From CAITNM01 sp021298215 (GTDB lineage Bacteria; Pseudomonadota; Alphaproteobacteria; Paracaedibacterales; CAITNM01), in the NCBI GenBank assembly GCA_046309815.1, contig JBKCOJ010000016.1:1-46729 (forward strand): a stretch of 46,729 nucleotides of DNA, given 5' to 3'. Below the pieces are notes generated by a model. That model was not told where the DNA came from. It worked only from the letters and a program-made list of their open reading frames with translations, and did not search any database. Of this stretch, positions 27,587 through 36,325 are shown one piece after another (position 1 is the stretch's first letter; every line of letters starts with the position of its first letter). The position numbers and the translations under genes were made by a program.

Positions 27587-27923
27587 TCGTCTACAAGCAC
27601 GTAAAGCTCAACTGGTAAACCAACAAAAATCCCTAAGCGTGATGGATCGAAGAGCGCGCACCCGAACCTTGATTCAAATGGGCGGCCTTTTGAACATGAT
27701 TGGGTTACCCCAACTTTGTGGCATTCATGAAGGGGATGATCTGCAAACTGATCCACTCAATCATGATAAGGCAGCCACCTTACTAGGAATGCTGGTGCAT
27801 CTTAATGAGAAGCTGCTCGAGCAGCCTCATCTCTTTGAAGCCCATACCGGTATCTTGGATGGTTTCAAGCAGCGGGGTATTCAGATGATGAAGACCCACG
27901 AAATTCGCAAAGCTCGCCTTTAA
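27573..27923 (+). CDS. traD: Conjugal transfer protein TraD (Ti type)
   Basis: The protein is 116 aa. The TraD signature region is RRARTRTLIQMGGLLNMIGL, followed by KAATLLGMLVHLNEKL. It is an accessory protein of Ti-type transfer. The traG coupling-protein gene expected next is missing; instead a short gene and the Tn3-split locus follow. A 5'-truncated, 90%-like copy lies at 33672-33911. Confidence 0.8.
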   Translation: MTKLNRLQARKAQLVNQQKSLSVMDRRARTRTLIQMGGLLNMIGLPQLCGIHEGDDLQTDPLNHDKAATLLGMLVHLNEKLLEQPHLFEAHTGILDGFKQRGIQMMKTHEIRKARL

Positions 27924-27959
27924 CAATCAACAGATTTAAAATCCCATAGGAGATATGCC

Positions 27960-28175
27960 ATGGATATGCCCTGCTCTTCAACCTCTGCCGCCCTTGCTCT
28001 TTTTAGAGCGAAAGATAAGTATTCAAACCTCGAGATGCATTTTGAAACGCATCAAGAAGCCTGTGAATGGATGTTAACCCATCGAGATTGGGTTTTAGAA
28101 AAACGTGATATTGTCCGTTGGACATTTCCCTTAGATAAAATTATCACCAAAGAATGTTGGGTCAAGGTCTTGTAA
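27960..28175 (+). CDS. Small conserved protein of the conjugative element
   Basis: The protein is 71 aa, acidic and Trp-rich at the C-terminus (EACEWMLTHRDWVLEKRD). GGAGATATGCC provides a binding site before the ATG. A second, broken copy follows the second traD copy at 33948-34150, so traD and this gene travel together. The family is not recognised. Confidence 0.65.
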   Translation: MDMPCSSTSAALALFRAKDKYSNLEMHFETHQEACEWMLTHRDWVLEKRDIVRWTFPLDKIITKECWVKVL

Positions 28176-28278
28176 TCCCCGTATATCATTTTCTGGGAAA
28201 TATTCTTAAAATGTTATAAGGACAAAAAATTGCAATACCTTTATCATCAAAAAATCAGATAAAATGTAAGGCTGTACT

Positions 28279-28620
28279 ATGAAGAGTCATGTAACTTTTC
28301 TTCTTTTCTTATTGATGTCCTATTCTATTTTTGCTGCAACAAATAATACCGCAATTAATTTAGATGCTGAGATTTCAAATCAAACACAACTAACACATTC
28401 AATTCGGCTACTTGATGAAAAAGAAAAAAAAGATTTGCAAGATCTAGCAAGTTTTTGCACTGATCATGCAAAGCATCTTAAAATATCTAAAGAAAGGGAT
28501 TTTTCTGCTCTTACCCTTCAAAAAGTCATAAACTCTATGAGATGTGTTACCTTTTTAAAAACCTCCGAGCACCAACTAGATCCTATCTTTGGGGTTTATG
28601 GGCTCTTTTTTAATCAATTA
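28279..28620 (+). pseudogene. Signal-peptide GNAT acetyltransferase, 5' part (split by Tn3)
   Basis: The 114 codons start with a signal peptide (MKSHVTFLLFLLMSYSIFAA) and end FGVYGLFFNQL at the transposon left end. The frame would run 13 more codons into the transposon (to 28659). Removing the transposon and one target copy joins it in frame to 32604-33386 as FNQLGKEELVGI, giving a 374-aa protein whose strand before the join is the first part of an acetyltransferase fold. The combination of a secretion signal and an acetyl-CoA enzyme suggests action outside the cell, perhaps in a host. Confidence 0.85.
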
Positions 28621-28665
28621 CGGGTCCTGTGGAAGAAACACCAAAAATGGTCATTTTGATTTTTC

Positions 28666-31600
28666 CTAATTCTTAGCCTCTTGCCAAAAGTGTTGTTTCA
28701 AATGTTTTTCCAGAGCATCAACCATTGCGCCTAAATTCATATTTCCATTATTATTTTTAAAATTGTACTTACCAGTAAATACAATATAAGCCCATGCTAT
28801 TGGTGAAATTCTTGAAAACCCGTCAATAATTGTTTGACTCACTCCTTCTTTAAGCATTCTCTCATACACAGCATTTAAAATAATCGCGCTAAAAGCAATT
28901 ACACAGTTTGCCACAAGCCTTACTGCGTGTGCGCTTATTTGATTGGTCGTTATTTTTCTACCTTTAAAAACACCACTATAAATTTTTCTAATTCTTCCTT
29001 GTAACTGGTGATATGACTCTGTTCGGTTTCTAGCGGTGCGTATTGCTTTTCGAAGAGTCATACTGTCTATTAAATTCAGTACGTGTGTACTCTTGAATAT
29101 AGCATTATACTCAAACAGGGCTTTTTTCAATTCAGTATAACGCGCCTGAGAATTTATTTTTCTGACAATATTACTTTGGGTGTTTTCCTGTAATAGTAAG
29201 GAAATCAACACTCGTAATATTCCTCGTTTCTGTGATTTGATTAAGTTTTTATCAATTGTTCCTTGAGAACAAATCAGCCCAGTATAATGCTCCGGTGCTT
29301 TGACGGAATACAAATGGTTAGCTGCCTCTTTGATATCTTTAATGCTAGGTACATAATTAACATCTATAGAGTCCAGTATTACAAAGTTATGCTTGTTTAA
29401 AGAATGGTTATCCCCAGTTACCATATCGATATCAATATTTGTTTTATTTCCATAAATTACATCATAAAGAGAATGCCCTTCGTATTCATTAAGTCCTATA
29501 TTCTTAGCATTTACTGCAACAAAATTTGCTATCAATGTATAAATAGAAATTCCCGGAGATTTACCCAGATGTTTTTTTGAATATCTTGATTGAATGGTAC
29601 TTTCTCTTGTTGGCAGCCTTTGTCCATCAGCATCTGCTAACAATTTGTCAGCCATTAAATTCCACTGTTTAAAAATAGGCAATGCATGAACCAGGTTACA
29701 TACCTGATCATTCGCAAATTCTAAACTATCAATACGCATGAAATCTTCTTGCGTTGATCGTAAAAAATTATAGTCAAAATCAGATATTTCAAACATCTTT
29801 TCTATACCGATACCAAAGGCATCCGACAAAATGCAGGCATTAAGGGCAAGTGGATTTGCCTTTTTTTTCTTTGTGTAACGTGATTTCATATGGCTAAAGG
29901 AATCCCACATGTTAACGCAATCACCGATATACATCACAATATCAGCTATTTCTACTTGTGACAGAGTTTTAAAAAAAGCATCATCTAGTTCCTCCAGGCT
30001 ATCATACTCTAGCTTCCAGTCTTGTTCTCCAGTTTTTGTTTCCGTGATGCTAAATCCTTCATTTTCTGCAAGACTTATTCTTCTTGTGGTTTTATCCCAG
30101 GCATCATCTAGTTCTTTCAGTGAGTCATCTAAACGTTGATCACAATAAATTGGTAGCTTAGAAAAACCAAACTCTGTAGCTATTTTTTCAACATCATCAA
30201 CTAAGGCATCACTTACCAAATCGTGATCAATGTCACCGTACGAAACACTTTCATTGCAGCAAAGCAAGCCATTATCTAATTGGTTATACATTTTATGGTA
30301 GATGAAAAACTCAAATAAACAAGGATCTATCTCCTGATCATTTGTCGTTTTCTTCAAGTAAGACAATATCTTTGATGGAATAGTATCTACAATTTCTTGA
30401 GGTATCCTAAATGTTGCTGGCCCTTTTTTATGGCTATAGTGATTTTTTATCAAATTAATAGAGTTCATAATATCACTATTTTCTTTGTAAAAGACAAAAG
30501 GTACATTTAAAAGTATCGGTCGCAAATAAAGGGCACAGAACCTTGTGGACTTTAAATAAAAATCACGCATGGCGGCTTTTTTATCAAAAGTGTTGCCATC
30601 TAAGAACTTCGCCAATATAGGAAATTGCTTTTGTGGTAATATTTTATAAGCAACCTTGTTCAGCTCATCATGATTCAGGTTAGGGCTACGCATCGGAAAC
30701 CAGTTAAGAAATTTCACTAATTTAGTCAAGTCGACGTTTAAGCTCGCATTATATTCACTCGTTTTTTTCTCAACATAAGCTTCTCCATCACTGGTTATTT
30801 TTCTGATATGGTAGATAAAACTGGTAATTAAATTATCCATAATTTGTTGGTAACGGTAAGAAACAAAGCACAGTATTTGCAGCCACTGTTGAGTTCTTCT
30901 CAGTCGCCTTAACCGTGATGCTGGGTATTGATCCGTCAAATCAGCATAATAGCGAATGGCATTTTTGGACAATAACAAGGTTGGGATAAAGCTTTTTGCA
31001 AATTCATACAATTTTATGAGTTCTAATGCTTTTCCTACCTCTGCACGAGTTTGAGTGTAGGTAAAATTTTTTTGATCAGAACGTATGGTATTAAGCTGAG
31101 TTACACCATCTTTTTTTGCGATGAGCGCAGATAATTGTTCTTGTTTGTTTTGTGGTATTAAATTTATGAGCTTGTCGAGTCTTTTTTCTTCTTTGGCAAT
31201 GGCATTAGTCAACAAATCTTGTAAATTTCGGTATGTTGGAATAACAATTTTTTGATGATCAAGATACGTCAACAATTGACGAAATGTGTCATGGACCTTT
31301 GGATAATACCGTAACAGTTCACAGGCATGATTTTCAATGAGAGGGATCTTTGCTGATAACCAGTCTTGATAATTAAATAAGTTAAGAATGAGGTGTTGTT
31401 GCAATTTATTTATTTTGCGATCAATATTTCCTTGAAAAATTTGATAGTTATTTTTAAAAAAAGTAGACATAACATAACTAACATCAGCTTTGACATCCTC
31501 AAATTCAAACGTAAAAAATTGATTCTTTGCTTTAAAATACGCAAGCTGTAGCATGAAATACACTTTTGTTTTGAAGGTACCGAATTGGTTTAAGGCATCA

Positions 31601-31719
31601 AATTCTAACGTATTCATTGAAAAATAAAGGGACTGTTCATTTTTGTTAAAAATAGGCCTTGCATAAAGATCAGCGATTTCAGCCTCTGGCAGAAGATAAA
31701 GACGGTTTATATTATGCAT
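28666..31719 (-). CDS. tnpA: Tn3-family transposase TnpA
   Basis: At 1017 aa this is the size of Tn3 transposases. It opens with LYLLPEAEIADLYARP, and a DDE catalytic region is expected from about residue 630 onward: DCVNMWDSFSHMKSRY and MVTGDNHSLNKHNFVILDS are the best candidates for the acidic sites. The end has the family's C-terminal region with SAHAVRLVANCVIAFSAIIL. The frame is intact and its stop lies 45 bases inside the left end. Confidence 0.92.
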   Translation of the reverse strand: MHNINRLYLLPEAEIADLYARPIFNKNEQSLYFSMNTLEFDALNQFGTFKTKVYFMLQLAYFKAKNQFFTFEFEDVKADVSYVMSTFFKNNYQIFQGNIDRKINKLQQHLILNLFNYQDWLSAKIPLIENHACELLRYYPKVHDTFRQLLTYLDHQKIVIPTYRNLQDLLTNAIAKEEKRLDKLINLIPQNKQEQLSALIAKKDGVTQLNTIRSDQKNFTYTQTRAEVGKALELIKLYEFAKSFIPTLLLSKNAIRYYADLTDQYPASRLRRLRRTQQWLQILCFVSYRYQQIMDNLITSFIYHIRKITSDGEAYVEKKTSEYNASLNVDLTKLVKFLNWFPMRSPNLNHDELNKVAYKILPQKQFPILAKFLDGNTFDKKAAMRDFYLKSTRFCALYLRPILLNVPFVFYKENSDIMNSINLIKNHYSHKKGPATFRIPQEIVDTIPSKILSYLKKTTNDQEIDPCLFEFFIYHKMYNQLDNGLLCCNESVSYGDIDHDLVSDALVDDVEKIATEFGFSKLPIYCDQRLDDSLKELDDAWDKTTRRISLAENEGFSITETKTGEQDWKLEYDSLEELDDAFFKTLSQVEIADIVMYIGDCVNMWDSFSHMKSRYTKKKKANPLALNACILSDAFGIGIEKMFEISDFDYNFLRSTQEDFMRIDSLEFANDQVCNLVHALPIFKQWNLMADKLLADADGQRLPTRESTIQSRYSKKHLGKSPGISIYTLIANFVAVNAKNIGLNEYEGHSLYDVIYGNKTNIDIDMVTGDNHSLNKHNFVILDSIDVNYVPSIKDIKEAANHLYSVKAPEHYTGLICSQGTIDKNLIKSQKRGILRVLISLLLQENTQSNIVRKINSQARYTELKKALFEYNAIFKSTHVLNLIDSMTLRKAIRTARNRTESYHQLQGRIRKIYSGVFKGRKITTNQISAHAVRLVANCVIAFSAIILNAVYERMLKEGVSQTIIDGFSRISPIAWAYIVFTGKYNFKNNNGNMNLGAMVDALEKHLKQHFWQEAKN

Positions 31720-31888
31720 AGCGGTTCAAAAAAACGTCGGTTTAGATGAACGGATGAGGTTAGTCATTTTGATACGATGAATTTAGCAATATAGCTGGAA
31801 TTGTACTCATATTTTCGATAAGATAAAGTGGTTAAATTAATCTAAGTTCAAAATATTATTTTTTACTTAATAAAATGGGCTAAAATTC
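31720..31888. promoter_or_regulatory. Divergent intergenic region of Tn3, probable resolution site
   Basis: It lies between tnpA and tnpR, where Tn3 elements keep the res site with recombinase-binding subsites and both promoters. The DNA is AT-rich with short dyads, such as the TCGATAAGATAA stretch near 31818, but I could not define the three subsites by eye. Confidence 0.4.
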
Positions 31889-32482
31889 ATGAAAATAGGA
31901 TATGCCAGAGTTTCAACCAAAGATCAAAACTTATCGATGCAAGTAGATGCATTAAAAGAAGCTGGTTGTGCAATAGTTCATGAAGAAGTTGCAAGTGGTG
32001 CAAAAACAGCAAGAGTCGTTTTGGATGAAATTATGAGACACCTTCGTGAAGGTGACACGTTGGTTATTTGGAAACTAGATAGGCTTGGTAGGAGTTTGAG
32101 ACATCTCATCTCTTTAACCACACAGCTAACTGAAAAAAAGGTTGGACTAATAAGTTTAAATGATCCAATTGATACAACCACCGCTCAAGGTAGAATGAAC
32201 TTTGGGATTTTTGCCTCTCTTGCTGAATTCGAACGCGAATTAATTAGTGAGCGTACGCAAGCAGGATTAAAATCGGCTCGTGCCCGAGGACGAAAAGGTG
32301 GAAGACCTAAAGGAATGTCAAAAAAAGCCGAAGAAAAAGCAGACATTGCAGAGGCTCTTTATAATAATGGAAAGCTTTCGGTCAAAAGAATAGCTGAGCA
32401 ATTAGACATTTCTAAAACCACTTTATATTTGTATCTGAGATCTCGAAATGTGTGCATAGGAGGTAAAAAAATTGACGATTGA
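31889..32482 (+). CDS. tnpR: Serine recombinase/resolvase TnpR
   Basis: The protein is 197 aa. MKIGYARVSTKDQN carries the catalytic Ser, and KLDRLGRSL and SEFERELISERT-like segments (ASLAEFERELISERT) are family hallmarks. A C-terminal HTH (SVKRIAEQLDISKTTLYLYL) completes it. In Tn3 elements it resolves cointegrates at res. All catalytic Arg and Ser residues appear intact. Confidence 0.95.
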   Translation: MKIGYARVSTKDQNLSMQVDALKEAGCAIVHEEVASGAKTARVVLDEIMRHLREGDTLVIWKLDRLGRSLRHLISLTTQLTEKKVGLISLNDPIDTTTAQGRMNFGIFASLAEFERELISERTQAGLKSARARGRKGGRPKGMSKKAEEKADIAEALYNNGKLSVKRIAEQLDISKTTLYLYLRSRNVCIGGKKIDD

Positions 32483-32603
32483 TATAAATAATTTTATTCC
32501 AATTTAAATATCATAATAATAACAAAAGTGCTTTAATAAATTGAATTTCATTGTTTTATTCAGAATGACCATTTTTGGTGTTTCTTCCACAGGACCCGAA
32601 TTA

Positions 32604-33386
32604 GGCAAAGAAGAGCTTGTTGGTATTATTAAAATGGTAGCGGATAGGTCCAATCATAATGGCGTTGAAGGTTATGCTGAATGTGAAATGACTATGCATC
32701 CAAATTATCGTGGAAAAGGAATTGGGCCTCTTTTTCGTATGCAATTCCATGATCAAATCATCGTACCAATTTTACAGACAGCTAGGAAATTTGTAGATAA
32801 TTTGACAGTTTTTCAAGGAACAATAGGATATGTTCATGCTTATAATGCGCCTTCTCGTCGTATGATGACTAAATTAGGCTTTGTTCCCGTAAGATTAACA
32901 ACAAAACCATATTTTGAGGGGCAAGAAGCATTACAAATCATGTACATATTTCCCCCTTTGCCTCCTGATTATAATCTACCAGCCCCTTTATCAGCAGATC
33001 TTGTGCAAGTAATTCAAAATAATGATTTAGTAGAAAATCCTACTATTCCAGTTAGATATCTTAATCAAGAACCTATTATCGTCGTATGCTTGGAGGAAGC
33101 AAAGAAAAATAGACAAAAATCTCTAGATGAAGGTATTCCAATTCGTTTTGTACCTTCTCTATCCAAGTTTTTTTCAAAAATACTGGAAGATTTTATGCCA
33201 AGTTTTCTAGAAAAAGCTTCTGGCCAGCCTTTATTGCAGCGTGCTCAGGAAATAGCGCTATTAGAAAATATTCAGCAAGTTGCTGAAAAAAATGGGTTAT
33301 TAGATGAAGAAATCCTTACATTTTTGCAAAAGCAAGATATTGAAAATAAGCGACATATTTTTCAAGAAATGATGACATCTTCTTGA
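32604..33386 (+). pseudogene. Signal-peptide GNAT acetyltransferase, 3' part (split by Tn3)
   Basis: This half contains the GNAT acetyl-CoA loop, with CEMTMHPNYRGKGIGPLF (R/Q-x-x-G-x-G/A form) and a following helix, YVHAYNAPSRRMMTKLGFVPV. A further ~130 residues are helical and of unknown role. An apparent start inside the transposon end (32541) would give a fused 21-residue leader without a signal peptide, so a shortened cytosolic protein could still be made. The frame itself is undamaged from the transposon to the stop. Confidence 0.85.
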
Positions 33387-33394
33387 AAAAGTCT

Positions 33395-33668
33395 AAAATC
33401 GAGAGCGGGCTTTTAACAGTAAATATGTTAATTCTGATATTTTTTCAAGATGCAAGGTATAGGTATCTTGATGATTAGTCTTTCCATACCACTTGCCAAT
33501 ATGGGCAACGCCATAGGCAACTGCTACACTCCCTACGAATGACATACCATCACGTTTTAAGATCTCGCCCGGATATCATCTCCCAAAAGAGCAAGATTCA
33601 TTGTGGTGGCACAAGCTCTAGAGGCACTAACCAATTGTAATTCTTGTTCAGGAAAATCAACCTCGCCA
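33395..33668 (-). pseudogene. Decayed gene of unknown family
   Basis: Minus-strand reading gives GEVDFPEQELQLVSASRAC and NLALLGDD, then after a one-frame jump GEILKRDGMSFVGSVAVAYG and HIGKWYGKTNHQDTYT. The two parts overlap at the shift, so this was one gene. It lies between the split GNAT and the second traD copy. Family not recognised. Confidence 0.5.
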
Positions 33669-33671
33669 TGA

Positions 33672-33911
33672 GGATTGTTGAACATGATCGGCCTTCCTCA
33701 ACTTTGTGGCATCCATGAAGGGGATGATCTGCAAACTGATCCACTCAATCATGATAAGGCAGCCAGCTTACTAGGAATACTCGTGCATCTTAATGAGAAG
33801 CTGCTAAAGCAGCCTCATCTGTTTGAAGTCCATACCGGTATCTTGGATGGATTCAAGCAGCGAGGGATTCAAATGATGAAGACCCACGAAATACGTAAAG
33901 CACGCCTTTAA
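33672..33911 (+). pseudogene. traD: traD, second copy, 5'-truncated
   Basis: It matches the end of the intact traD from LLNMIGLPQLCGIHEGDD to the last codon, with a few substitutions. The first ~38 codons are missing; the break lies at 33672 against a decayed minus-strand gene. It shows that the transfer locus was duplicated or two related elements recombined here. Confidence 0.88.
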
Positions 33912-33947
33912 CAATCAACTCACTTAAAACACTCAAGGAGAAACGCC

Positions 33948-34150
33948 ATGGATATGCCCAGCTCTTCAACCTCAGCTGCTCTTGCTCTTTTTAATATTCA
34001 AACTTGGAGATGCATTTTGAGACGCATCAAGAAGCGTGTGAATAGATGCTAACACATCGTGACTGGATCTTGGAAAAACGTGATGTTGTCCATTGGACGT
34101 TTACGCTGGATAAAGTCATCACTAAGGAATGCTGGATTAAAGTCTTGTAG
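33948..34150 (+). pseudogene. Second, broken copy of the small gene after traD
   Basis: It is similar along its length to 27960-28175 but has lost about 13 bases near 34000 (frameshift) and has TAG where the intact copy has TGG. The ribosome-binding region and start (AAGGAG, then ATG 33948) are kept. Confidence 0.85.
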
Positions 34151-34458
34151 TACAATTCCAAGCCCATGCATATCATTTCTTGAGAAAAATTTCTAAAAAA
34201 ACACCAAGACAAAAAGTATAAAACAAAAATTAGCAAAAGTTGCGCAACTTTACTGATTGCTTACGCATCTGCTAGATGCAAAGCCATGGCGATTTATTTT
34301 TCACTAAATTTTGTAGGATTTATGGAAAATTCTCCTCCCACTGTGTCTATGATTCATAACGAGAATTTTCTCAATTCCTTTGGTCTGTTTTTACGGGTCA
34401 AGACCAACATTCAACGTTGGGTTATCATCACCAGCTCAATTTGACAACGAGTTTAATA
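34151..34458. other. Gap with an IS3 tail and no gene
   Basis: Apart from the IS3 remnant that begins at 34407, nothing recognisable was found here. The stretch separates the conjugation debris from the RiPP operon. Confidence 0.5.
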
Positions 34459-34470
34459 TTAACAAAAAAT
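34407..34470 (+). mobile_element. Tail fragment of an IS3 element
   Basis: It contains ACATTCAACGTTGGGTTATC and ACCAGCTCAATTTGA, matching the end of the OrfB gene at about 20274-20341 (KHSTLGYVSPAQFE). The last codons and stop of the neighbouring methyltransferase gene lie in this remnant, so that protein may have a replaced C-terminus. Confidence 0.8.
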
Positions 34471-35211
34471 CCCACTTCTTATGGCTTCGTAAACTGTTAG
34501 TTCTGGGTTCTTTCCCAATTTTTTTTTAAGTATCTTAATTTTACTATATCCTATAGATTGCAGCAATAAAACAAGCTCATGGTGATAATACCACAGGACG
34601 GTCATCTTATTTTTTTCCATCTTTATAACTCTATTTCCTATTAATTTTTGATACGTATTTTGGCTAATAAAAAGCTGTTTGTGCTTATTAGCTATGCAGG
34701 ATCTTGTAAAAAGAATTTGTTCTCCTGATTCGTTTTTAACGATATGCCTAAATTCTTCCTTTTCTCTATCTTCATAAAGAAATTCCCAGGGAATAAAAAT
34801 ATCAATTAATAATTTTCCACCTTCTTTCAAGTGACATTTAACTAACTGTAAGGCCTTTATAGCATTTTTCCGCGGATAGATAAGCTGGAAAGAACCACCA
34901 ACTATCATTATCACGTCATATTTTTTATTAATAGATATCCCGTCAATAGATTGTTTGTAAAGAACTAGGTGTAACCCTTCTTTTTCTGCCCTTTCTCGAG
35001 ATCGATTAAGCATATATGAAGAGGCATCTAAACCTTCAATATCAAACCCACTTTGAAGAAGAGGAATTAAAAGTCGTCCAGATCCACACATACCATATAA
35101 TATAGTCCCTTTTGTATTTTTTAGAATTTTTTGGTAAAAACTTACTTCTTCAGGCAAAGCATGTGCTTTAACTATGTCATAATATTGCGTGGACAAATCT
35201 TCGTAGATCAT
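34459..35211 (-). CDS. Class I SAM-dependent methyltransferase of the RiPP operon
   Basis: The protein is 250 aa. The SAM-binding motif I is LYGMCGSGRLLIPLL and the acidic residue at the end of strand 2 is in IEGLDASSYML; KYDVIMIVGGSFQLI and LKEGGKLLIDIF are later motifs. It overlaps the DUF483-like gene by four bases (ATGA type) and is last in the operon. A methyl group on the mature peptide is the likely role, by position only. The final residues (about GIFC) are encoded in an IS3 remnant, so the native C-terminus may have been altered. Confidence 0.85.
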   Translation of the reverse strand: MIYEDLSTQYYDIVKAHALPEEVSFYQKILKNTKGTILYGMCGSGRLLIPLLQSGFDIEGLDASSYMLNRSRERAEKEGLHLVLYKQSIDGISINKKYDVIMIVGGSFQLIYPRKNAIKALQLVKCHLKEGGKLLIDIFIPWEFLYEDREKEEFRHIVKNESGEQILFTRSCIANKHKQLFISQNTYQKLIGNRVIKMEKNKMTVLWYYHHELVLLLQSIGYSKIKILKKKLGKNPELTVYEAIRSGIFC

Positions 35212-35822
35212 CCCACACCCTTACATTTAGAACTAAAATAATATATGACACTATCGCGCCAAGAACAAAAATCTCGAGATCCTGTGGCAAATTCTAGAGA
35301 TTTGTAGAATTGATCAGCTTGCTGTAAAGAAGATTGGCAACTCATAGAACAAGGAACATGACTAATCAATGCTATACCATTACTATACTGCGATATATCA
35401 AGCAATGAATGCCTTTTTACCTTTTTATTAAATTCATCATTGTAATCATCGATAAAATTCTCTCCTAGATTCGCAATTTTTTCCACGCAACATTTTGGAT
35501 AACCTAGCATTTCTCCAAATAAAATTTCATGAGGAAAAATATCATTATCTACTTCAGTAAGTAAATCCAGATTCAATTGGTCTCGAGCAATATATATCAT
35601 TCCTTTAAAAATTTTAACAAAGCCCGGAACACTGATACTCATAAAACTACCTGCGGCTGGATAAGAAAACCGTAACGCAGGCTTATGTCCGAATAAATAA
35701 CGCCCAAGATCTACCATTACTGACTTGGGCAACTCTTCTAAATGTAGAGCATCCCAATCTTCCAGCACTTTCCTTATGGTCTCATCCATTTCATAATAAC
35801 TTGTGGAGCTTTTGGATAGCAT
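35208..35822 (-). CDS. DUF483-like Cys-rich protein of the RiPP operon
   Basis: The protein is 204 aa. The characteristic stretches are GEMLGYPKCCVEKIA and LISHVPCSMSCQSSLQQAD: a G-Y-P-x-C-C motif and an H-x-P-C-S-x-x-C motif, as I recall for DUF483. These Cys and His look like a metal site. No biochemical function is known to me. It overlaps the GNAT gene by 49 bases, so a start at Met 12 (35789), giving a shorter overlap, is also possible. Its place inside the operon argues that it modifies or binds the peptide. Confidence 0.7.
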   Translation of the reverse strand: MLSKSSTSYYEMDETIRKVLEDWDALHLEELPKSVMVDLGRYLFGHKPALRFSYPAAGSFMSISVPGFVKIFKGMIYIARDQLNLDLLTEVDNDIFPHEILFGEMLGYPKCCVEKIANLGENFIDDYNDEFNKKVKRHSLLDISQYSNGIALISHVPCSMSCQSSLQQADQFYKSLEFATGSRDFCSWRDSVIYYFSSKCKGVG

Positions 35823-36325
35823 TGAATAAATCCTACAGCCTCTGCTGCCTTTATGGAAGCAGCATTATTTTTACGAATATGTGCATACACTGTATCATAA
35901 GGACTATCCTCACATGCTTTTTTGTAGGCCCACCTTCCTATATGCTTGCCTTGGGATGCTTTATTGAGAAAAATTTGAATAGACGCATATTCCCCAATAG
36001 GATCAGCTTCCACGAAATTGATATATACCTTTCCAACTTTCTTCTTCTCTCCGGAAGTAGTAGCAAATATCCACCAGAAACGCCCTCCATTTCCTCCTCC
36101 GGTTTTGGCCGAACCTTTACCGATTTTAAGCTCGATATCTTCTTCATCGCAATAAGCTTTTAACGGAGCAGAAACTTCTTTTTTAGTTTTTTTCTTAGAT
36201 TGATCAGTAACTTTGCTAGGCAAGCGCCTCTTTGCTGATCCTTGATGCTCTTCTAGTTCCACTCCACTGCACACCACAGCAGCAATAGTCAATAAGAAAA
36301 TTAGTATTTTAAGCCGCCACTGCAT
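35774..36325 (-). CDS. GNAT acetyltransferase with N-terminal signal sequence
   Basis: The protein is 183 aa. The N-terminus, MQWRLKILIFLLTIAAVVCS, is a typical Sec signal peptide, possibly a lipoprotein or type I site. A Lys-rich linker follows, then a GNAT domain: YASIQIFLNKASQGKHIGRW with the acetyl-CoA loop (Q-G-K-H-I-G) and KNNAASIKAAEAVGFIQ. The start overlaps the radical SAM gene by 17 bases. Acetyl-CoA is not expected in the periplasm, so either the enzyme works after delivery to a host cell or the hydrophobic start only anchors it. Confidence 0.8.
   Translation of the reverse strand: MQWRLKILIFLLTIAAVVCSGVELEEHQGSAKRRLPSKVTDQSKKKTKKEVSAPLKAYCDEEDIELKIGKGSAKTGGGNGGRFWWIFATTSGEKKKVGKVYINFVEADPIGEYASIQIFLNKASQGKHIGRWAYKKACEDSPYDTVYAHIRKNNAASIKAAEAVGFIQCYPKAPQVIMKWMRP

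Larger units (their letters stand above)
28621..32598. mobile_element. Tn3-family transposon, 3978 bp, with 5-bp target duplication
   Basis: The ends are perfect 35-bp inverted repeats (38 bp with one mismatch), starting CGGGTCCTGTGGAAG at 28621 and, on the opposite strand, at 32598. AATTA flanks both sides (28616-28620 and 32599-32603), the 5-bp duplication expected of Tn3. It contains a divergent transposase and a serine recombinase and no passenger genes. The clean duplication indicates a recent insertion. Confidence 0.96.

Noticed and set aside
28666..31719. Passenger resistance or toxin genes inside the Tn3 transposon
   Set aside because: All space is taken by transposase, resolvase and the divergent control region.
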